Of a stretch of 39,342 nucleotides of DNA, positions 1 through 9,455 are shown piece by piece. This DNA is from Candidatus Methanobinarius endosymbioticus. GTDB lineage: Archaea > Methanobacteriota > Methanobacteria > Methanobacteriales > Methanobacteriaceae. The notes under the pieces are model-generated. The model had not been told where the DNA came from and searched no databases. It saw nothing but the letters and a program-made list of their open reading frames with translations. Numbering within the stretch: the first letter of the stretch is position 1; every line of letters begins with the position of its first letter. The stretch is from contig NIZT01000062.1 in NCBI GenBank assembly GCA_003315655.1, positions 1 to 39,342 of the forward strand. Reading direction: 5' to 3'. The position numbers and the translations under genes are program-made.

Positions 1-136
1 CTTTCATATTTTATATGTAGTATAGTAATTTTAATATAATTAAATTTAAATAATGGTCTTGAATGTATGCATAGTTTATTCAAGGCATTGATTTTTCATC
101 AAGTAATAATTGATATAAAGATTATAGTGATTAAAT

Positions 137-883
137 ATGATAGTAGAAAATCAAATTAAAAATATCTTAAAAACTCGTAAAGTTCACTTAACTTTAATAG
201 ATCCTGATGAACAGACTCCTGAAGGAGCTGTTAAGATAGCAAAAGCAGCTATATTAGGTGGAACTGATGGAATCATGATTGGAGGTTCGACTGTCGATGT
301 AGCAGATGTTGATAATACAGCTAAAACATTGTCTGAAAATATTAATTGTCCAATTATTATATTTCCAGGAAATACTAGTAATGTAAGTAAATATGCAGAT
401 GCAATATTTTTTATGAGTTTTTTAAATTCTAATAATCCTTATTGGATCATGGAAGCTCAAGCACTTGGAGCTCCAGCTGTTAAAAAATCTAGAATTGAAG
501 CTATTCCGATGGGATATATGGTTATATCTCCAGGAGGTACTGTTGGTTGGATCGGAGATGCTAAACTTGTTCCTAGAAATAAACCAAAAATTCCTGCAGC
601 TTATGCAATGGCAGCTGAAGCACTTGGTATGAGATTTTTCTATCTTGAAGCTGGTTCTGGTGCTGAAGAACATGTAAATCCTGAAATGGTTGGATACACT
701 AAAAAAGCTACTGATGATATGGTTGTAATTGTTGGTGGTGGAATTCGTGATGATAAATCTGCATATACTGTAGCTAAAGCTGGTGCAGATATAGTTGTAA
801 CTGGAACTATTGTTGAAGAAACTGATGATGTTGAGAAAAAGATATCTGAAATAGTTTCTGGTATTCGTAAAGCTAGTGATTAA
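137..883 (+). CDS. Geranylgeranylglyceryl phosphate synthase (GGGPS)
   Basis: This is the prenyltransferase that joins sn-glycerol-1-phosphate to geranylgeranyl diphosphate and makes the first ether bond of archaeal membrane lipids. The 248-residue TIM-barrel protein shows the family motifs in order: HLTLIDPDEQ near residue 17 (Mg-binding Asp), GGSTVD near 50, FPGN, YLEAGSGA near 170, VGGGIR near 200 and a late GT phosphate site. The length is normal for the group found in methanogens. The ATG at 137 is preceded by AGTGA at 126-130, a fair Shine-Dalgarno match. It ends about 200 bp before nurA and is separated from it by a perfect inverted repeat, so it is probably transcribed separately. No feature suggests anything but a housekeeping gene. 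Confidence is high. Confidence 0.95.
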   Translation: MIVENQIKNILKTRKVHLTLIDPDEQTPEGAVKIAKAAILGGTDGIMIGGSTVDVADVDNTAKTLSENINCPIIIFPGNTSNVSKYADAIFFMSFLNSNNPYWIMEAQALGAPAVKKSRIEAIPMGYMVISPGGTVGWIGDAKLVPRNKPKIPAAYAMAAEALGMRFFYLEAGSGAEEHVNPEMVGYTKKATDDMVVIVGGGIRDDKSAYTVAKAGADIVVTGTIVEETDDVEKKISEIVSGIRKASD

Positions 884-966
884 TTAAAAATTAACTATAT
901 TTAATCTATTTTATTTTTTATTAACTATATTAATTCATTAGGATATATTGGGAATTATATAATTAT

Positions 967-1077
967 ATTAATTAATTATATTACTTAATTATTTAATAAA
1001 ATTATTCAATAAATTATTTAATATTATTTAATTGTTTAATAAAATTATTCAATAATTAAGTAATATAATTAATTAAT
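967..1077. repeat. 27-bp perfect inverted repeat with internal 21-bp direct repeat
   Basis: Bases 967-993 are the exact reverse complement of 1051-1077, giving a possible 27-bp stem around a 57-base loop. The 21-base string at 992-1012 is repeated exactly at 1035-1055, partly overlapping the arms. It lies between GGGPS and nurA, ending 12 bases before the nurA start. It is almost pure A/T, which raises the chance of coincidence, but 27 exact pairs including the single C/G position is long. It could be a GGGPS terminator hairpin, a nurA leader structure or a small palindromic repeat element. Confidence 0.75.
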
Positions 1078-1089
1078 AAAGATGTTAAT

Positions 1090-2196
1090 ATGTTAGAATC
1101 TCTTTATACTGAAGCAATTAAAAAGAAAGGAACGATATCTGAAAAAATTAAAGATTATGAAAATCATAATCTAGATATTTCTAAGTTTTGGAATGATGAA
1201 ATACTACCTAAAAATGATGAAAATTTAACCATTGCTGCTGGTGATGGTAGCAAACATGAAAAAAAATTCTTAAGTTTTTATTTTTATGCTATTTCTGCTG
1301 AAACCTTGATTTATAATGATAAACTTTCTAAGATTGAAAGTTCAAACATAAATACAATAGCTCATAGTAAATTTGCAAAAGATAGGATAAGAAATTATAT
1401 GGGTTTATTTGAGGTTAAAAATGCTTTAAAAGCTATTAAAACACATAATATTGATTATTATTTCTATGATGGTTCACTTTTAGGAGATTTAATAAGACCT
1501 TCTCCTCTAGAAAAAGAAATCTCTCAAAGTATTAGATATGATTTATTAGATTTAGCTGAAGAAGAAATAAATAATGAATTAGAAAATATAAAAGATTACC
1601 CTGTTGAAGTATTTTCTCATAAATTAATTAATCAAAAATTGAAAGATAAAATCATAGCTATTAATAATATTACTTCTAATGATTCTGAATATATGGAAAC
1701 AATAGAAAATTATTTAGAAAACATGGAAAAACTTTTATCGTTAGCTAAACTTTTAAAATATAAGGATAAAATTGTTGCTATTTCTAAAACTTCAACTTCA
1801 ACTGATTATTTCAATTCTAAAATTCCCGATATGGTTCTTTTTGATAAATATAGTAAAAATGTTGGTTATTCTACTCTTCCTCAATATATTTCTGGAAAAA
1901 TGGATGATTTAAAAAGAGAATTTCATGTTGAAGATGAATTTTTCAAAAGTTTAATATTTACAATATTTTATGTTAGATTAGAAGAAAACAAGAATATTTT
2001 AAAGATAGAATTGCCATATAAAGCTACAAACTCTAAAATTAAAGAAATTATAGGTATTATTTCAAAAGATTGTACAGATGGATATCCTTATCTTTTGAAA
2101 AAAGCTCATCATGATGTTATTATTAAAAAAAGAGATATAGAACAATTATCAAAAATTATAGGGCTTTATGAAAAATCAGGTCGAGAAATGTTTTAA
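1090..2196 (+). CDS. nurA: NurA 5'-3' nuclease
   Basis: NurA is the nuclease that works with the HerA translocase to resect DNA ends with Mre11-Rad50 in archaea. The 368-residue protein shows the RNase H-like NurA features: AAGDGS with Asp52, FYDGS with Asp127, a VAISKTS strand in the middle, and a C-terminal HHD (His340, His341, Asp342) that fits the usual His-Asp pair of the active site. The length is typical. It is first in a head-to-tail set nurA-herA-mre11-rad50 with a 95-bp gap to herA. The start is the ATG at 1090, with GATGT just upstream as a weak ribosome binding site. Family assignment rests on motifs and context, which agree. Confidence 0.88.
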   Translation: MLESLYTEAIKKKGTISEKIKDYENHNLDISKFWNDEILPKNDENLTIAAGDGSKHEKKFLSFYFYAISAETLIYNDKLSKIESSNINTIAHSKFAKDRIRNYMGLFEVKNALKAIKTHNIDYYFYDGSLLGDLIRPSPLEKEISQSIRYDLLDLAEEEINNELENIKDYPVEVFSHKLINQKLKDKIIAINNITSNDSEYMETIENYLENMEKLLSLAKLLKYKDKIVAISKTSTSTDYFNSKIPDMVLFDKYSKNVGYSTLPQYISGKMDDLKREFHVEDEFFKSLIFTIFYVRLEENKNILKIELPYKATNSKIKEIIGIISKDCTDGYPYLLKKAHHDVIIKKRDIEQLSKIIGLYEKSGREMF

Positions 2197-2291
2197 AATA
2201 ATATGGTTAATTAAAATTATATGCAGTTATAATTTGCACTACTATGTATAAATGTATTGAAAATTTATTGAATAATTTTTATGGTGTTATA

Positions 2292-3830
2292 ATGATAATT
2301 GGAAGATGTGTTGGTGAAACTTCTCTTATTGATGTTAGTTTTATTTCTAAAGAAATGCCCAAAGTAGGAGAATATGTTTCTTTATATTATGATGGAAAAA
2401 CTGTCTTAGGCATGATTGAATCTCTTGTTAGGGGTAGTGCATCTTTAAACGGGGAAATATATGATCCAAATACTATAGAAAAAATACGTGAAATAGAGGG
2501 AGAAGATTTTTATATTAAAGGTAATGTAAGAATTCTTGGTGATATTGATGACAATCTTAAAATACCAAGAACACCTGTTCCTCCAGGAACTGAAATTAAA
2601 ATAGCTGATGAAAATATTTTAAAAAAGATTTTTAAAGTAGATAATGGCTTAAAAATTGGAAATCTTATTAGTCAGGACGAAGTTGATGTTCGGATAGATA
2701 TAAATAAAATGGTTTCAAGACATTTAGCTATTCTTGCAATGACTGGTGCTGGTAAATCTAATACCGTTTCTGTTCTTATAGATGGTCTTTTAGAATGTAA
2801 TGGTTGTATTTTAATCTTTGATATGCATAGTGAATATGTTGGTGCAGAGTTTAAAAATGGTGAAGTAAATAGGATTGATCCGATAATAAATCCTATTTAT
2901 ATGTCTTTTGCTGAAATAAAGGGCTTAACTAATATTCCAAGTTCTGCCTATATTCAAGAAAGATACTTTAGAGAAGCTTATAAAGAATCTAATGCTATTG
3001 TTAAATCAGGAGAAGCTGATACTAAAGATTTTGTTGAAATTATGAGAAATGTGCTTGAAAAATGGTATAACACTGAAATGTTTAGGGGAAAAGAATTAAA
3101 TTCTTCTGATAAATCTAAAATAATGGATGTAATCAATAAAGTAGATGATTTACAAACAAAATATGATAATCTTTTAAATATTAACGCTGGAAATATATTA
3201 TCTCAACTTAAGTTAGGCAAAGCTAATGTTCTTGATTTAGGTCAAACTGATGAAGCTTCAGCCGAAGTTATTGTTAGTCATGTTCTTAGAAATGGATTAA
3301 AGAGTATAAAAGCTGCTATGCATAACAAAGAGGAGAATATGCATGAAAAACCTCTTGATTTTCCTGTTTTCTTTATTATGGAAGAAGCACATATATTGGC
3401 TCCTAAAAATAGAAATACTGCATCTAAGTATTGGATTAGTAGAATTGCCAGAGAAGGGAGAAAATTTGGTTTAGGTCTATGTTTAGTTAGTCAAAGTCCC
3501 AAATCAGTTGAACCCGATGCATTATCTCAAGTTAACAACATGATAATTCTTCGACTCGTAGAACCACAAGATCAAAGGCATGTTCAATCAGCTAGTGAAA
3601 GTCTTAGTGAGGATTTAGTAAAACAATTACCTTCATTAAATGTAGGTGAAGCTATGGTATTAGGTCTTATGGTTAAAGTACCAACTTTAGTCAAAATTGA
3701 TGAATTTAAAGGAAGAACTGTTGGTGGAGATATTAATATCCTAGATCAATGGAAAAATAACAAATCTAAAGAAATAGCTGATATTAAAGATCAAGAAGAC
3801 GAATTTAAACAATTAGGTGGAGATTATTAA
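2292..3830 (+). CDS. herA: HerA DNA translocase ATPase
   Basis: HerA is a hexameric FtsK-like ATPase that pumps DNA into NurA during end resection. From the start used here the protein has 512 residues: an N-terminal HAS-barrel beta domain (about 1-120), Walker A TGAGKSN with Lys155, Walker B FFIMEEAH with Glu364/Glu365, an arginine-bearing RIAREGRKFG segment and SQSP sensor, all as in the family. An ATG at 2244 is in frame, but the ATG at 2292 has GGTG at 2283-2286 and begins with the conserved MIIGRCVGE opening, so 2292 is preferred. It follows nurA and precedes mre11 after about 350 bp of A/T-rich DNA. Confidence 0.93.
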   Translation: MIIGRCVGETSLIDVSFISKEMPKVGEYVSLYYDGKTVLGMIESLVRGSASLNGEIYDPNTIEKIREIEGEDFYIKGNVRILGDIDDNLKIPRTPVPPGTEIKIADENILKKIFKVDNGLKIGNLISQDEVDVRIDINKMVSRHLAILAMTGAGKSNTVSVLIDGLLECNGCILIFDMHSEYVGAEFKNGEVNRIDPIINPIYMSFAEIKGLTNIPSSAYIQERYFREAYKESNAIVKSGEADTKDFVEIMRNVLEKWYNTEMFRGKELNSSDKSKIMDVINKVDDLQTKYDNLLNINAGNILSQLKLGKANVLDLGQTDEASAEVIVSHVLRNGLKSIKAAMHNKEENMHEKPLDFPVFFIMEEAHILAPKNRNTASKYWISRIAREGRKFGLGLCLVSQSPKSVEPDALSQVNNMIILRLVEPQDQRHVQSASESLSEDLVKQLPSLNVGEAMVLGLMVKVPTLVKIDEFKGRTVGGDINILDQWKNNKSKEIADIKDQEDEFKQLGGDY

Positions 3831-4181
3831 CTTCATTATTGAATTTTTTAATCTATGATATTTTTAACATATGATTATAATTAAATACAATCATTAATTA
3901 GTAAAATTTTTTATTTTTAAATCATTGTTATTTATTAGTACAATATATTTGTTATAAAAATAAATTAATAACCGAAAAACTATTAATAAAAGAATTAATA
4001 ATATTATATATTAATATAAACTTTAGTTTAACAAATAAATTTTAATTCAAAATATTATTTATAATATAAATAAATTATAATATATATTTAATAAAATAAT
4101 TTATAATAAGTTAATAATTATTATAATTTAAATATTTAATATATGTATACTTAATATAATTAATTATCAATGGAGAAAAAT
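3831..4181. other. Non-coding gap herA-mre11
   Basis: About 350 bases of nearly pure A/T with no open frame of note, no hairpin that stands out and no RNA-gene-like G/C patch. It probably holds the promoter for mre11-rad50, but no single TATA box can be chosen in such A/T-rich sequence. Confidence 0.6.
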
Positions 4182-5531
4182 ATGAAATTTGCTCATTTAG
4201 CTGATACTCATTTAGGATATCGTCAATATGGATTAATTGAAAGAGAAGGTGATTTTTACAATGTCTTTAATGAAATTGTGGATAAAATTATCGAAGAAAG
4301 GGTAGATTTTATAATTCACAGTGGAGATCTTTTTGAGATGGCAAAACCCTCTCCAAATGCACTTCTTATTTTTCAAGAGGGATTGATGAAAATAAAAGAA
4401 GCAGGAATTCCATTTTATGCTGTGGCTGGAAACCATGACATTATAATGCGTCAAAATGCCCTTCCTCCACAAATTCTATTTAGAAAATTAGGACTTTCTC
4501 TTATTAGTCCTAATAATCCCATTATCAATAGTTCCTTTTTAAAAGAAAATGATATTTTTATTGGAGGTATTCCATATCTTCCAAAATCACAAAATTCTCT
4601 TTTAAAAACTAAACTTCAAGAATTATCTAAAAAAAGTAATGGGTTTTCCAAAAGGATATTAGTTTCTCATCAAGGAATAGATAAATATCTTCCTTTCCAA
4701 TATGAACTTGAACTTGCTGATCTTCCAGATTCATTTAATTATTATGCAATGGGAAATGTTCACAATAGAATCATAAATGATTTTGGAGAGGGTAAACTAG
4801 TTTATCCAGGATCTACTGAAATTTGGAGATCTAATGAAGTTTTAGATTATAAAAAAAATGGAAAAGGTTTTTATATTGTTGATATTAGTGGAACTACAGA
4901 TAGAAAAAATTTTGAGGTTGAACCTATTGATGTTGAACTTCCGCGAGAATTTATTTTTAAAAATATTGAATATAAAAAACTTGATTCTGATCTGATGAAT
5001 TTAGAAAGACATACTTCTTCCTTAAAAAATAAACCTATAGTTAATGTAACTGTTGAAAAAGGAAGTTTTAATAGTGCTGATGTTTATAAAAAATTAAATA
5101 AATCATTATCTAAGTCTACTTTAATGTTAAGACCTAGCTTTAAAGCTGATGATTTAATTAAAGAAGAAAATCAAATTGGAGATAAAACTTCTCTTGAACC
5201 AAAAGATTTGTTAATTGAACGTCTTAAATCGTTTGACAATGAAGATATTTCTAATTTAGCTATTGATTTATTAAATTTTTTATCAAAAGATAAATTTGAA
5301 GAATCTGAAAAAATATCTAATTCTTTTTATGAGGAATACTTTGGACAATATGAAGAAGAATTTAAAAAAATAATGAAACAAGAATCTAAAAATAAAAAAA
5401 ATAAAAATGATCTTCATAATAATGATAAAAAAGAGAATATTAATAAAAGCTCTAAAAATAACAATAACTCATCTAGAAAAGATGATTCTTCTGAAGATAA
5501 TCCTATTAAAAATGGTCCTTCTGAAGATTAA
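4182..5531 (+). CDS. mre11: Mre11 nuclease
   Basis: Mre11 is the Mn-dependent 3'-5' exo/endonuclease subunit of the Mre11-Rad50 break-processing complex. From ATG 4182 it has 449 residues with phosphodiesterase motifs ADTH (Asp8, His10), HSGD (Asp49), GNHD (Asn84, His85) and SHQG. The fifth motif reads GNVH, where the family normally has GHxH, so one metal-site His is Asn. The ATG at 4170 is in frame, but GGAGA at 4172-4176 is the ribosome binding site for 4182, which starts MKFAHLADTH. The last 60 or so residues are a Lys/Asn/Ser-rich tail. It stops at 5531, but the +1 frame continues the same hydrophilic tail to 5607, ending QTTVDFN, 27 bases before rad50; a one-base shift near the stop may have shortened the protein. 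Confidence 0.93.
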   Translation: MKFAHLADTHLGYRQYGLIEREGDFYNVFNEIVDKIIEERVDFIIHSGDLFEMAKPSPNALLIFQEGLMKIKEAGIPFYAVAGNHDIIMRQNALPPQILFRKLGLSLISPNNPIINSSFLKENDIFIGGIPYLPKSQNSLLKTKLQELSKKSNGFSKRILVSHQGIDKYLPFQYELELADLPDSFNYYAMGNVHNRIINDFGEGKLVYPGSTEIWRSNEVLDYKKNGKGFYIVDISGTTDRKNFEVEPIDVELPREFIFKNIEYKKLDSDLMNLERHTSSLKNKPIVNVTVEKGSFNSADVYKKLNKSLSKSTLMLRPSFKADDLIKEENQIGDKTSLEPKDLLIERLKSFDNEDISNLAIDLLNFLSKDKFEESEKISNSFYEEYFGQYEEEFKKIMKQESKNKKNKNDLHNNDKKENINKSSKNNNNSSRKDDSSEDNPIKNGPSED

Positions 5532-5607
5532 TTCAAATAATAAAAATGAAAAAGGGAAAAATGACTCTGATAATAAGTCTAAACAAACCACTGTAGACTT
5601 TAACTGA
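5521..5607 (+). other. Out-of-frame continuation of the Mre11 tail
   Basis: In the frame one base ahead of mre11, codons from 5521 give a hydrophilic Asn/Lys/Ser stretch like the end of Mre11 and finish with KQTTVDFN then TGA at 5605-5607. Upstream of about 5521 this same frame is hydrophobic Ile/Leu-rich sequence unlike the tail, so the join lies close to the mre11 stop. The end of the peptide loosely resembles an archaeal PCNA-binding peptide (Gln-x-x-aliphatic then aromatic), though it is one residue short of the standard spacing. This is inference from one sequence. Confidence 0.45.
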
Positions 5608-5634
5608 TTTCAAAATTTAATAAAATGTGATAAG

Positions 5635-8373
5635 ATGATATTTACAAAATTAACTCTTAAAAACTTCAAATCTCATAAGAACACAGTCATCGATTTTGAA
5701 CCAGGAATCAGTATTATAGTCGGTGAAAATGGAGCTGGAAAATCTACCATTTTAGAAGGAATTAGCTTTGCTCTTTTTAAACGACATTCTGGAAAGAAAA
5801 TTGATGATTTAGTTAGAATAACTAAAAATAAAAATTCTCATGAACAAATGTCTGTAATTCTAGAATTTATTTCTAATGGTAAAGAATATAAAGTTACTAG
5901 AACTAGAAGCACATCTACTAAAGCAGAACTAGTTGTTAAAGATTCTGATGGTGGAACCACAAGAATATCTACTGGTGATTCTTCAGTTAATAATGAACTC
6001 CAATTACTTCTGGGTATGGATGCAGATCTCTTTTTAAATGCAATTTATATCCAACAAGGAGAAATAGCTAGTTTAGTTGATAAAACTCCTTCTGAAAAAA
6101 AACAGCTTATTGGAAAATTACTTGGTGTTGAGGGTCTTGAAAAAGCTTGGAAAAATAGTCTACCTTTGATCAATATTTATGAACATCAAAAATCTGAATT
6201 AGAAGGTCGAACTGCTTCTTCATTAGAATTAAATAATGATTTAAAAAGTAAAAAAGTTGTTTTAGAGGATATAAAAATCAAAGGCAATGATATTGAAAAA
6301 GAAATTAAGGAATTAGAACAATTAAAAAACAAGAAATCTAATGAAAAATTAGAAATGGAAAAGGCTAAATCCACTTTTGATACCTTAAATACACAACTTA
6401 TCAATGAAAATGGAAATACAAAAAGAGTTGTTGATGATAAGAAAAAATTCCAAGAACAATTAAATGATCTTAAAATCAAAGAAAAAGAAATGAACACTCT
6501 TGAAAAATTTTCTACTAAACTTCCTATTTATCTTGAGTTTTTAGAATCTGTTAAAAATTTAAAACAAATTACTAAAGAAATAGAAAAATATGAAGAAAAA
6601 TTAGATAAAATTCAAAAACAAAAATCCATTCTTGAAAAGGAAGAAGATGGATATAATCAATATTTACAACTTCAAAAGAAATTGAATGATTTTAATGATC
6701 GAAAATCAAAATTAGAAGGAGAATTAGAGATAATTAAAGGATTAGAAAAAAACAAATCCGATATTGAAAAAGAAATCTCTGAAAATAATGAAAAAATAGA
6801 AAAATTCTTCAAACATACTAATAAATCATTAAATATTGACGTTGATGATTTTGATGAACTTAAAAGAAAGATTGTTGATTTTAAAGTTGAAGCTGAAAAG
6901 AAAATAAAAGAAATTGAGGATAAATCTTCTTCTAAATCACAAGAAATTTCACGTTTAGAAGAAGGAATTAAATCTGCTAAAGAACCTCTATCTGAAATTC
7001 AAAAAGTTGATAGTAAATGTCCAATCTGTGAATCTGACATATCTGAAGAAAAGAAAGATTCTTTAATTGATTCTTACAATAATAAAATTAAATCTAATGA
7101 AGAATTTATTGAAAATCTTAAAAAAGAATTAAATAAGATTTCAAATGAAAAATCTATTTTCAAAAATAAACTTGAAGAAATTCAATTGATTGAAAATAAT
7201 ATTTCTGAAAATATGCATATGTATGATATTATTAAAAAAGATCTTGAGAAAATAAAAGATATTGATAGTAATTTGAATAAGTTTGAAGATACTAGAGATA
7301 AACTAGATAATGTACTATTATCTATTAAAGATCAAACTGAATTACAAAATACTACAAAGAAAAATCATGATAATTATGTCCATGCACAAGGATCTTTAGA
7401 TGCTTTAGGAAAAGAATATGATATTAAAGATAAATTAAAAGAAGTAATTAGAAGTATGGACATGGAAGTTGAAAAACTAAAAGCAGCTATGGGTAAAGAT
7501 ACTTATCTTTCTCCAGATATCAAAGAAAAAGATTTAAAAAATAGAATAGAAGATTTGAAAGAAAAAGATAGAAAATATAATCAATTGAAAGGATTAATTG
7601 TTCAACTACCTATCTTGGAATCTCAAATAAAAAATAAAAGAGATGAATTAGATTCTATTAGATCTAAAATTGATGATATTGAAAATAATATTAAAGCATG
7701 CAATTATAGTGAAGATAAATATAAAAATGTAGTTTTTACTCATGAAATATCAAAAGAAAAATTAAAAGGATTAAATAAAGAACTCAATGAAATCACTGGT
7801 AAAGCTACTCAAATTATTGCTGATATTGAAGATTTAACCATAAAACTAAATCAAAACGATGTTTTAAAAGAAAAATTAGAAAATATTGAAGATTATCTTA
7901 AATTACTTAAAGAAATAAGAACTCTTTATAGTAAAGATGGAATTCAAAAAGTATTGAGAAATCGTTCTAAACCACTTATTCAGAAAAATACTAAAGATTT
8001 CTTTGAACAATTTGACTTTAATTATTCTGATTTAAAAATTGATGATGAATATAATATTTCAGTATTTGGTCTTGAAGGAGAAAATACTTTAGAAATGCTA
8101 AGTGGGGGAGAAAAAATTGCTATTGCACTTGCCCTTAGATTAGGAATTACAAAAGCTATGTCTAAAGGAAATGTTGAAACAATACTTCTTGATGAACCTA
8201 CTATTCATTTAGATAGCTATCGTAGACATGACCTTATTGATCTTTTAAGGCAAATGTCTTCACTTCCTCAAATGATTATAGTAACTCATGACACTGAACT
8301 TGAAAATGCAGCAGATAGCATTATAAAATTACAAAAAGATGCTGGGATTTCAAAGGTTATCATAGCTGATTAA
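5635..8373 (+). CDS. rad50: Rad50 SMC-like ATPase
   Basis: Rad50 is the ABC/SMC ATPase that partners Mre11 and tethers DNA ends. The 912-residue protein has the full layout: N-terminal Walker A GENGAGKST (residues 30-38), Q-loop with QQGEI, a first coiled coil, the zinc hook CPIC at Cys462-Cys465 in the centre, the returning coiled coil, then signature LSGGEK at 822-827 and Walker B LLDEPT with Asp853/Glu854 followed by the D-loop and VTHD switch. The gene is intact over 2.7 kb of homopolymer-rich A/T DNA, which matters when judging the broken genes elsewhere. The ATG at 5635 follows GTGA at 5627-5630, and the gene directly follows mre11. Confidence 0.97.
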   Translation: MIFTKLTLKNFKSHKNTVIDFEPGISIIVGENGAGKSTILEGISFALFKRHSGKKIDDLVRITKNKNSHEQMSVILEFISNGKEYKVTRTRSTSTKAELVVKDSDGGTTRISTGDSSVNNELQLLLGMDADLFLNAIYIQQGEIASLVDKTPSEKKQLIGKLLGVEGLEKAWKNSLPLINIYEHQKSELEGRTASSLELNNDLKSKKVVLEDIKIKGNDIEKEIKELEQLKNKKSNEKLEMEKAKSTFDTLNTQLINENGNTKRVVDDKKKFQEQLNDLKIKEKEMNTLEKFSTKLPIYLEFLESVKNLKQITKEIEKYEEKLDKIQKQKSILEKEEDGYNQYLQLQKKLNDFNDRKSKLEGELEIIKGLEKNKSDIEKEISENNEKIEKFFKHTNKSLNIDVDDFDELKRKIVDFKVEAEKKIKEIEDKSSSKSQEISRLEEGIKSAKEPLSEIQKVDSKCPICESDISEEKKDSLIDSYNNKIKSNEEFIENLKKELNKISNEKSIFKNKLEEIQLIENNISENMHMYDIIKKDLEKIKDIDSNLNKFEDTRDKLDNVLLSIKDQTELQNTTKKNHDNYVHAQGSLDALGKEYDIKDKLKEVIRSMDMEVEKLKAAMGKDTYLSPDIKEKDLKNRIEDLKEKDRKYNQLKGLIVQLPILESQIKNKRDELDSIRSKIDDIENNIKACNYSEDKYKNVVFTHEISKEKLKGLNKELNEITGKATQIIADIEDLTIKLNQNDVLKEKLENIEDYLKLLKEIRTLYSKDGIQKVLRNRSKPLIQKNTKDFFEQFDFNYSDLKIDDEYNISVFGLEGENTLEMLSGGEKIAIALALRLGITKAMSKGNVETILLDEPTIHLDSYRRHDLIDLLRQMSSLPQMIIVTHDTELENAADSIIKLQKDAGISKVIIAD

Positions 8374-8410
8374 ATATATTTTAAAACTATTATTTAAAAT
8401 GAGGGTTAAT

Positions 8411-9319
8411 ATGAAAGACAATGACTCTGAAATGAAGAATATTAGATCAACTACTGATAATAGTCATATGCATGATTTTGAATATCATAAAGCTGCTGAA
8501 AACATATCTTTTGCATTTTTTCTTAATATTATTTTCATGGTAGTTGTTGGTATTGGGGCGGTTTTTACGAATAGTATGGCCATTTTAGCTGATCTTCTAC
8601 ATGGTTTGAGTGATACTTTTGCACTTGGATTTTCTTGGTTTTTCCAAAAATTTTCAGAAAAAGAGGAAGATGATAAATTTACCTATGGATATCGTAGATT
8701 TTCTCTTTTAGGGGCTGTTGTAACTTCTTCTATTGTAATTGTTGGATCAGTTTTAATTTTAATAGAATCGTTTTCTCGTTTATTTGCTCCTGTAGAACTA
8801 CATGCTTCTGGAATGGTGGTTGTAGCTATTTTTGCTATAATTTTAAAAGTTCTCAGTGTATGGAAAATGAGAGGATCTAAAACATTAAATGAAAAAGTTG
8901 TTTCAATACATCTTATAGGGGATTTAATGGGATGGATTGCTCTTTTAATTGTTGGTGCAATATTAATATTTGTAAATATTCCAACTTTAGATGTCTTATT
9001 ATCTATTGTTATTACTATCTGGATGATATACAATTTAGTTAAAACACTTTTCTATAGTTTTAAAATACTTTTATTACAAGCACCTTCTAATATTGATCAA
9101 AATAAACTTAAAAGAGATATAGTTTCAATTGAAGGAATTGATGATATTGTTAAATTTTATTTGTGGAGCTTAGATAACCAAAAAAACGTTTTGACAGTTA
9201 AAATTGATTTAGATGCTGATCTAAAAGTTTCAGATACTGAAAAAATAAAAGAATCTGTCAATGAATTAGGTTCCTTAAATGGAATAGAGGATATCAATAT
9301 TGAATTTAGTAAAAAATAA
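8411..9319 (+). CDS. Cation diffusion facilitator metal transporter
   Basis: A CDF-family membrane protein that exports divalent metal (zinc or a related ion) in exchange for protons. From ATG 8411 it has 302 residues, with about six membrane segments between residues 33 and 225 and a cytoplasmic C-terminal domain of about 80 residues. The metal site is HGLSD (His64, Asp68) in helix 2 and HLIGD (His167, Asp171) in helix 5; a His-Asp pair on each helix is the pattern usual for zinc carriers. GAGGG at 8401-8405 sets the start at 8411 instead of the upstream in-frame ATG at 8399. It begins 37 bases after rad50 and could be co-transcribed, although no functional link to repair is evident. Confidence 0.9.
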   Translation: MKDNDSEMKNIRSTTDNSHMHDFEYHKAAENISFAFFLNIIFMVVVGIGAVFTNSMAILADLLHGLSDTFALGFSWFFQKFSEKEEDDKFTYGYRRFSLLGAVVTSSIVIVGSVLILIESFSRLFAPVELHASGMVVVAIFAIILKVLSVWKMRGSKTLNEKVVSIHLIGDLMGWIALLIVGAILIFVNIPTLDVLLSIVITIWMIYNLVKTLFYSFKILLLQAPSNIDQNKLKRDIVSIEGIDDIVKFYLWSLDNQKNVLTVKIDLDADLKVSDTEKIKESVNELGSLNGIEDINIEFSKK

Positions 9320-9455
9320 AATATCAATATACAATAATCAATATAGATTATTCAAATATACATTATTCAATATATAATAATATTTATCAAATAGAAAATA
9401 ATCAATATATAATGTTTATTAATATTAATTTATTTATTAATAATTCGTGGTTTTT
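9320..9455. repeat. Degenerate AATAATCAATATA-type repeats
   Basis: The 130-base gap before the U32 gene carries several imperfect copies of a unit like AATAATCAATATA, for example near 9333, 9365 (variant) and 9399. Copies are irregularly spaced and differ from each other. This is probably drifted simple sequence, not an array. Confidence 0.4.

Noticed and set aside
5407-5607. Separate small gene overlapping the mre11 end
   Set aside because: Its first part is only the frame-shifted shadow of the Lys/Asn tail; only the end after about 5521 looks like real tail sequence.
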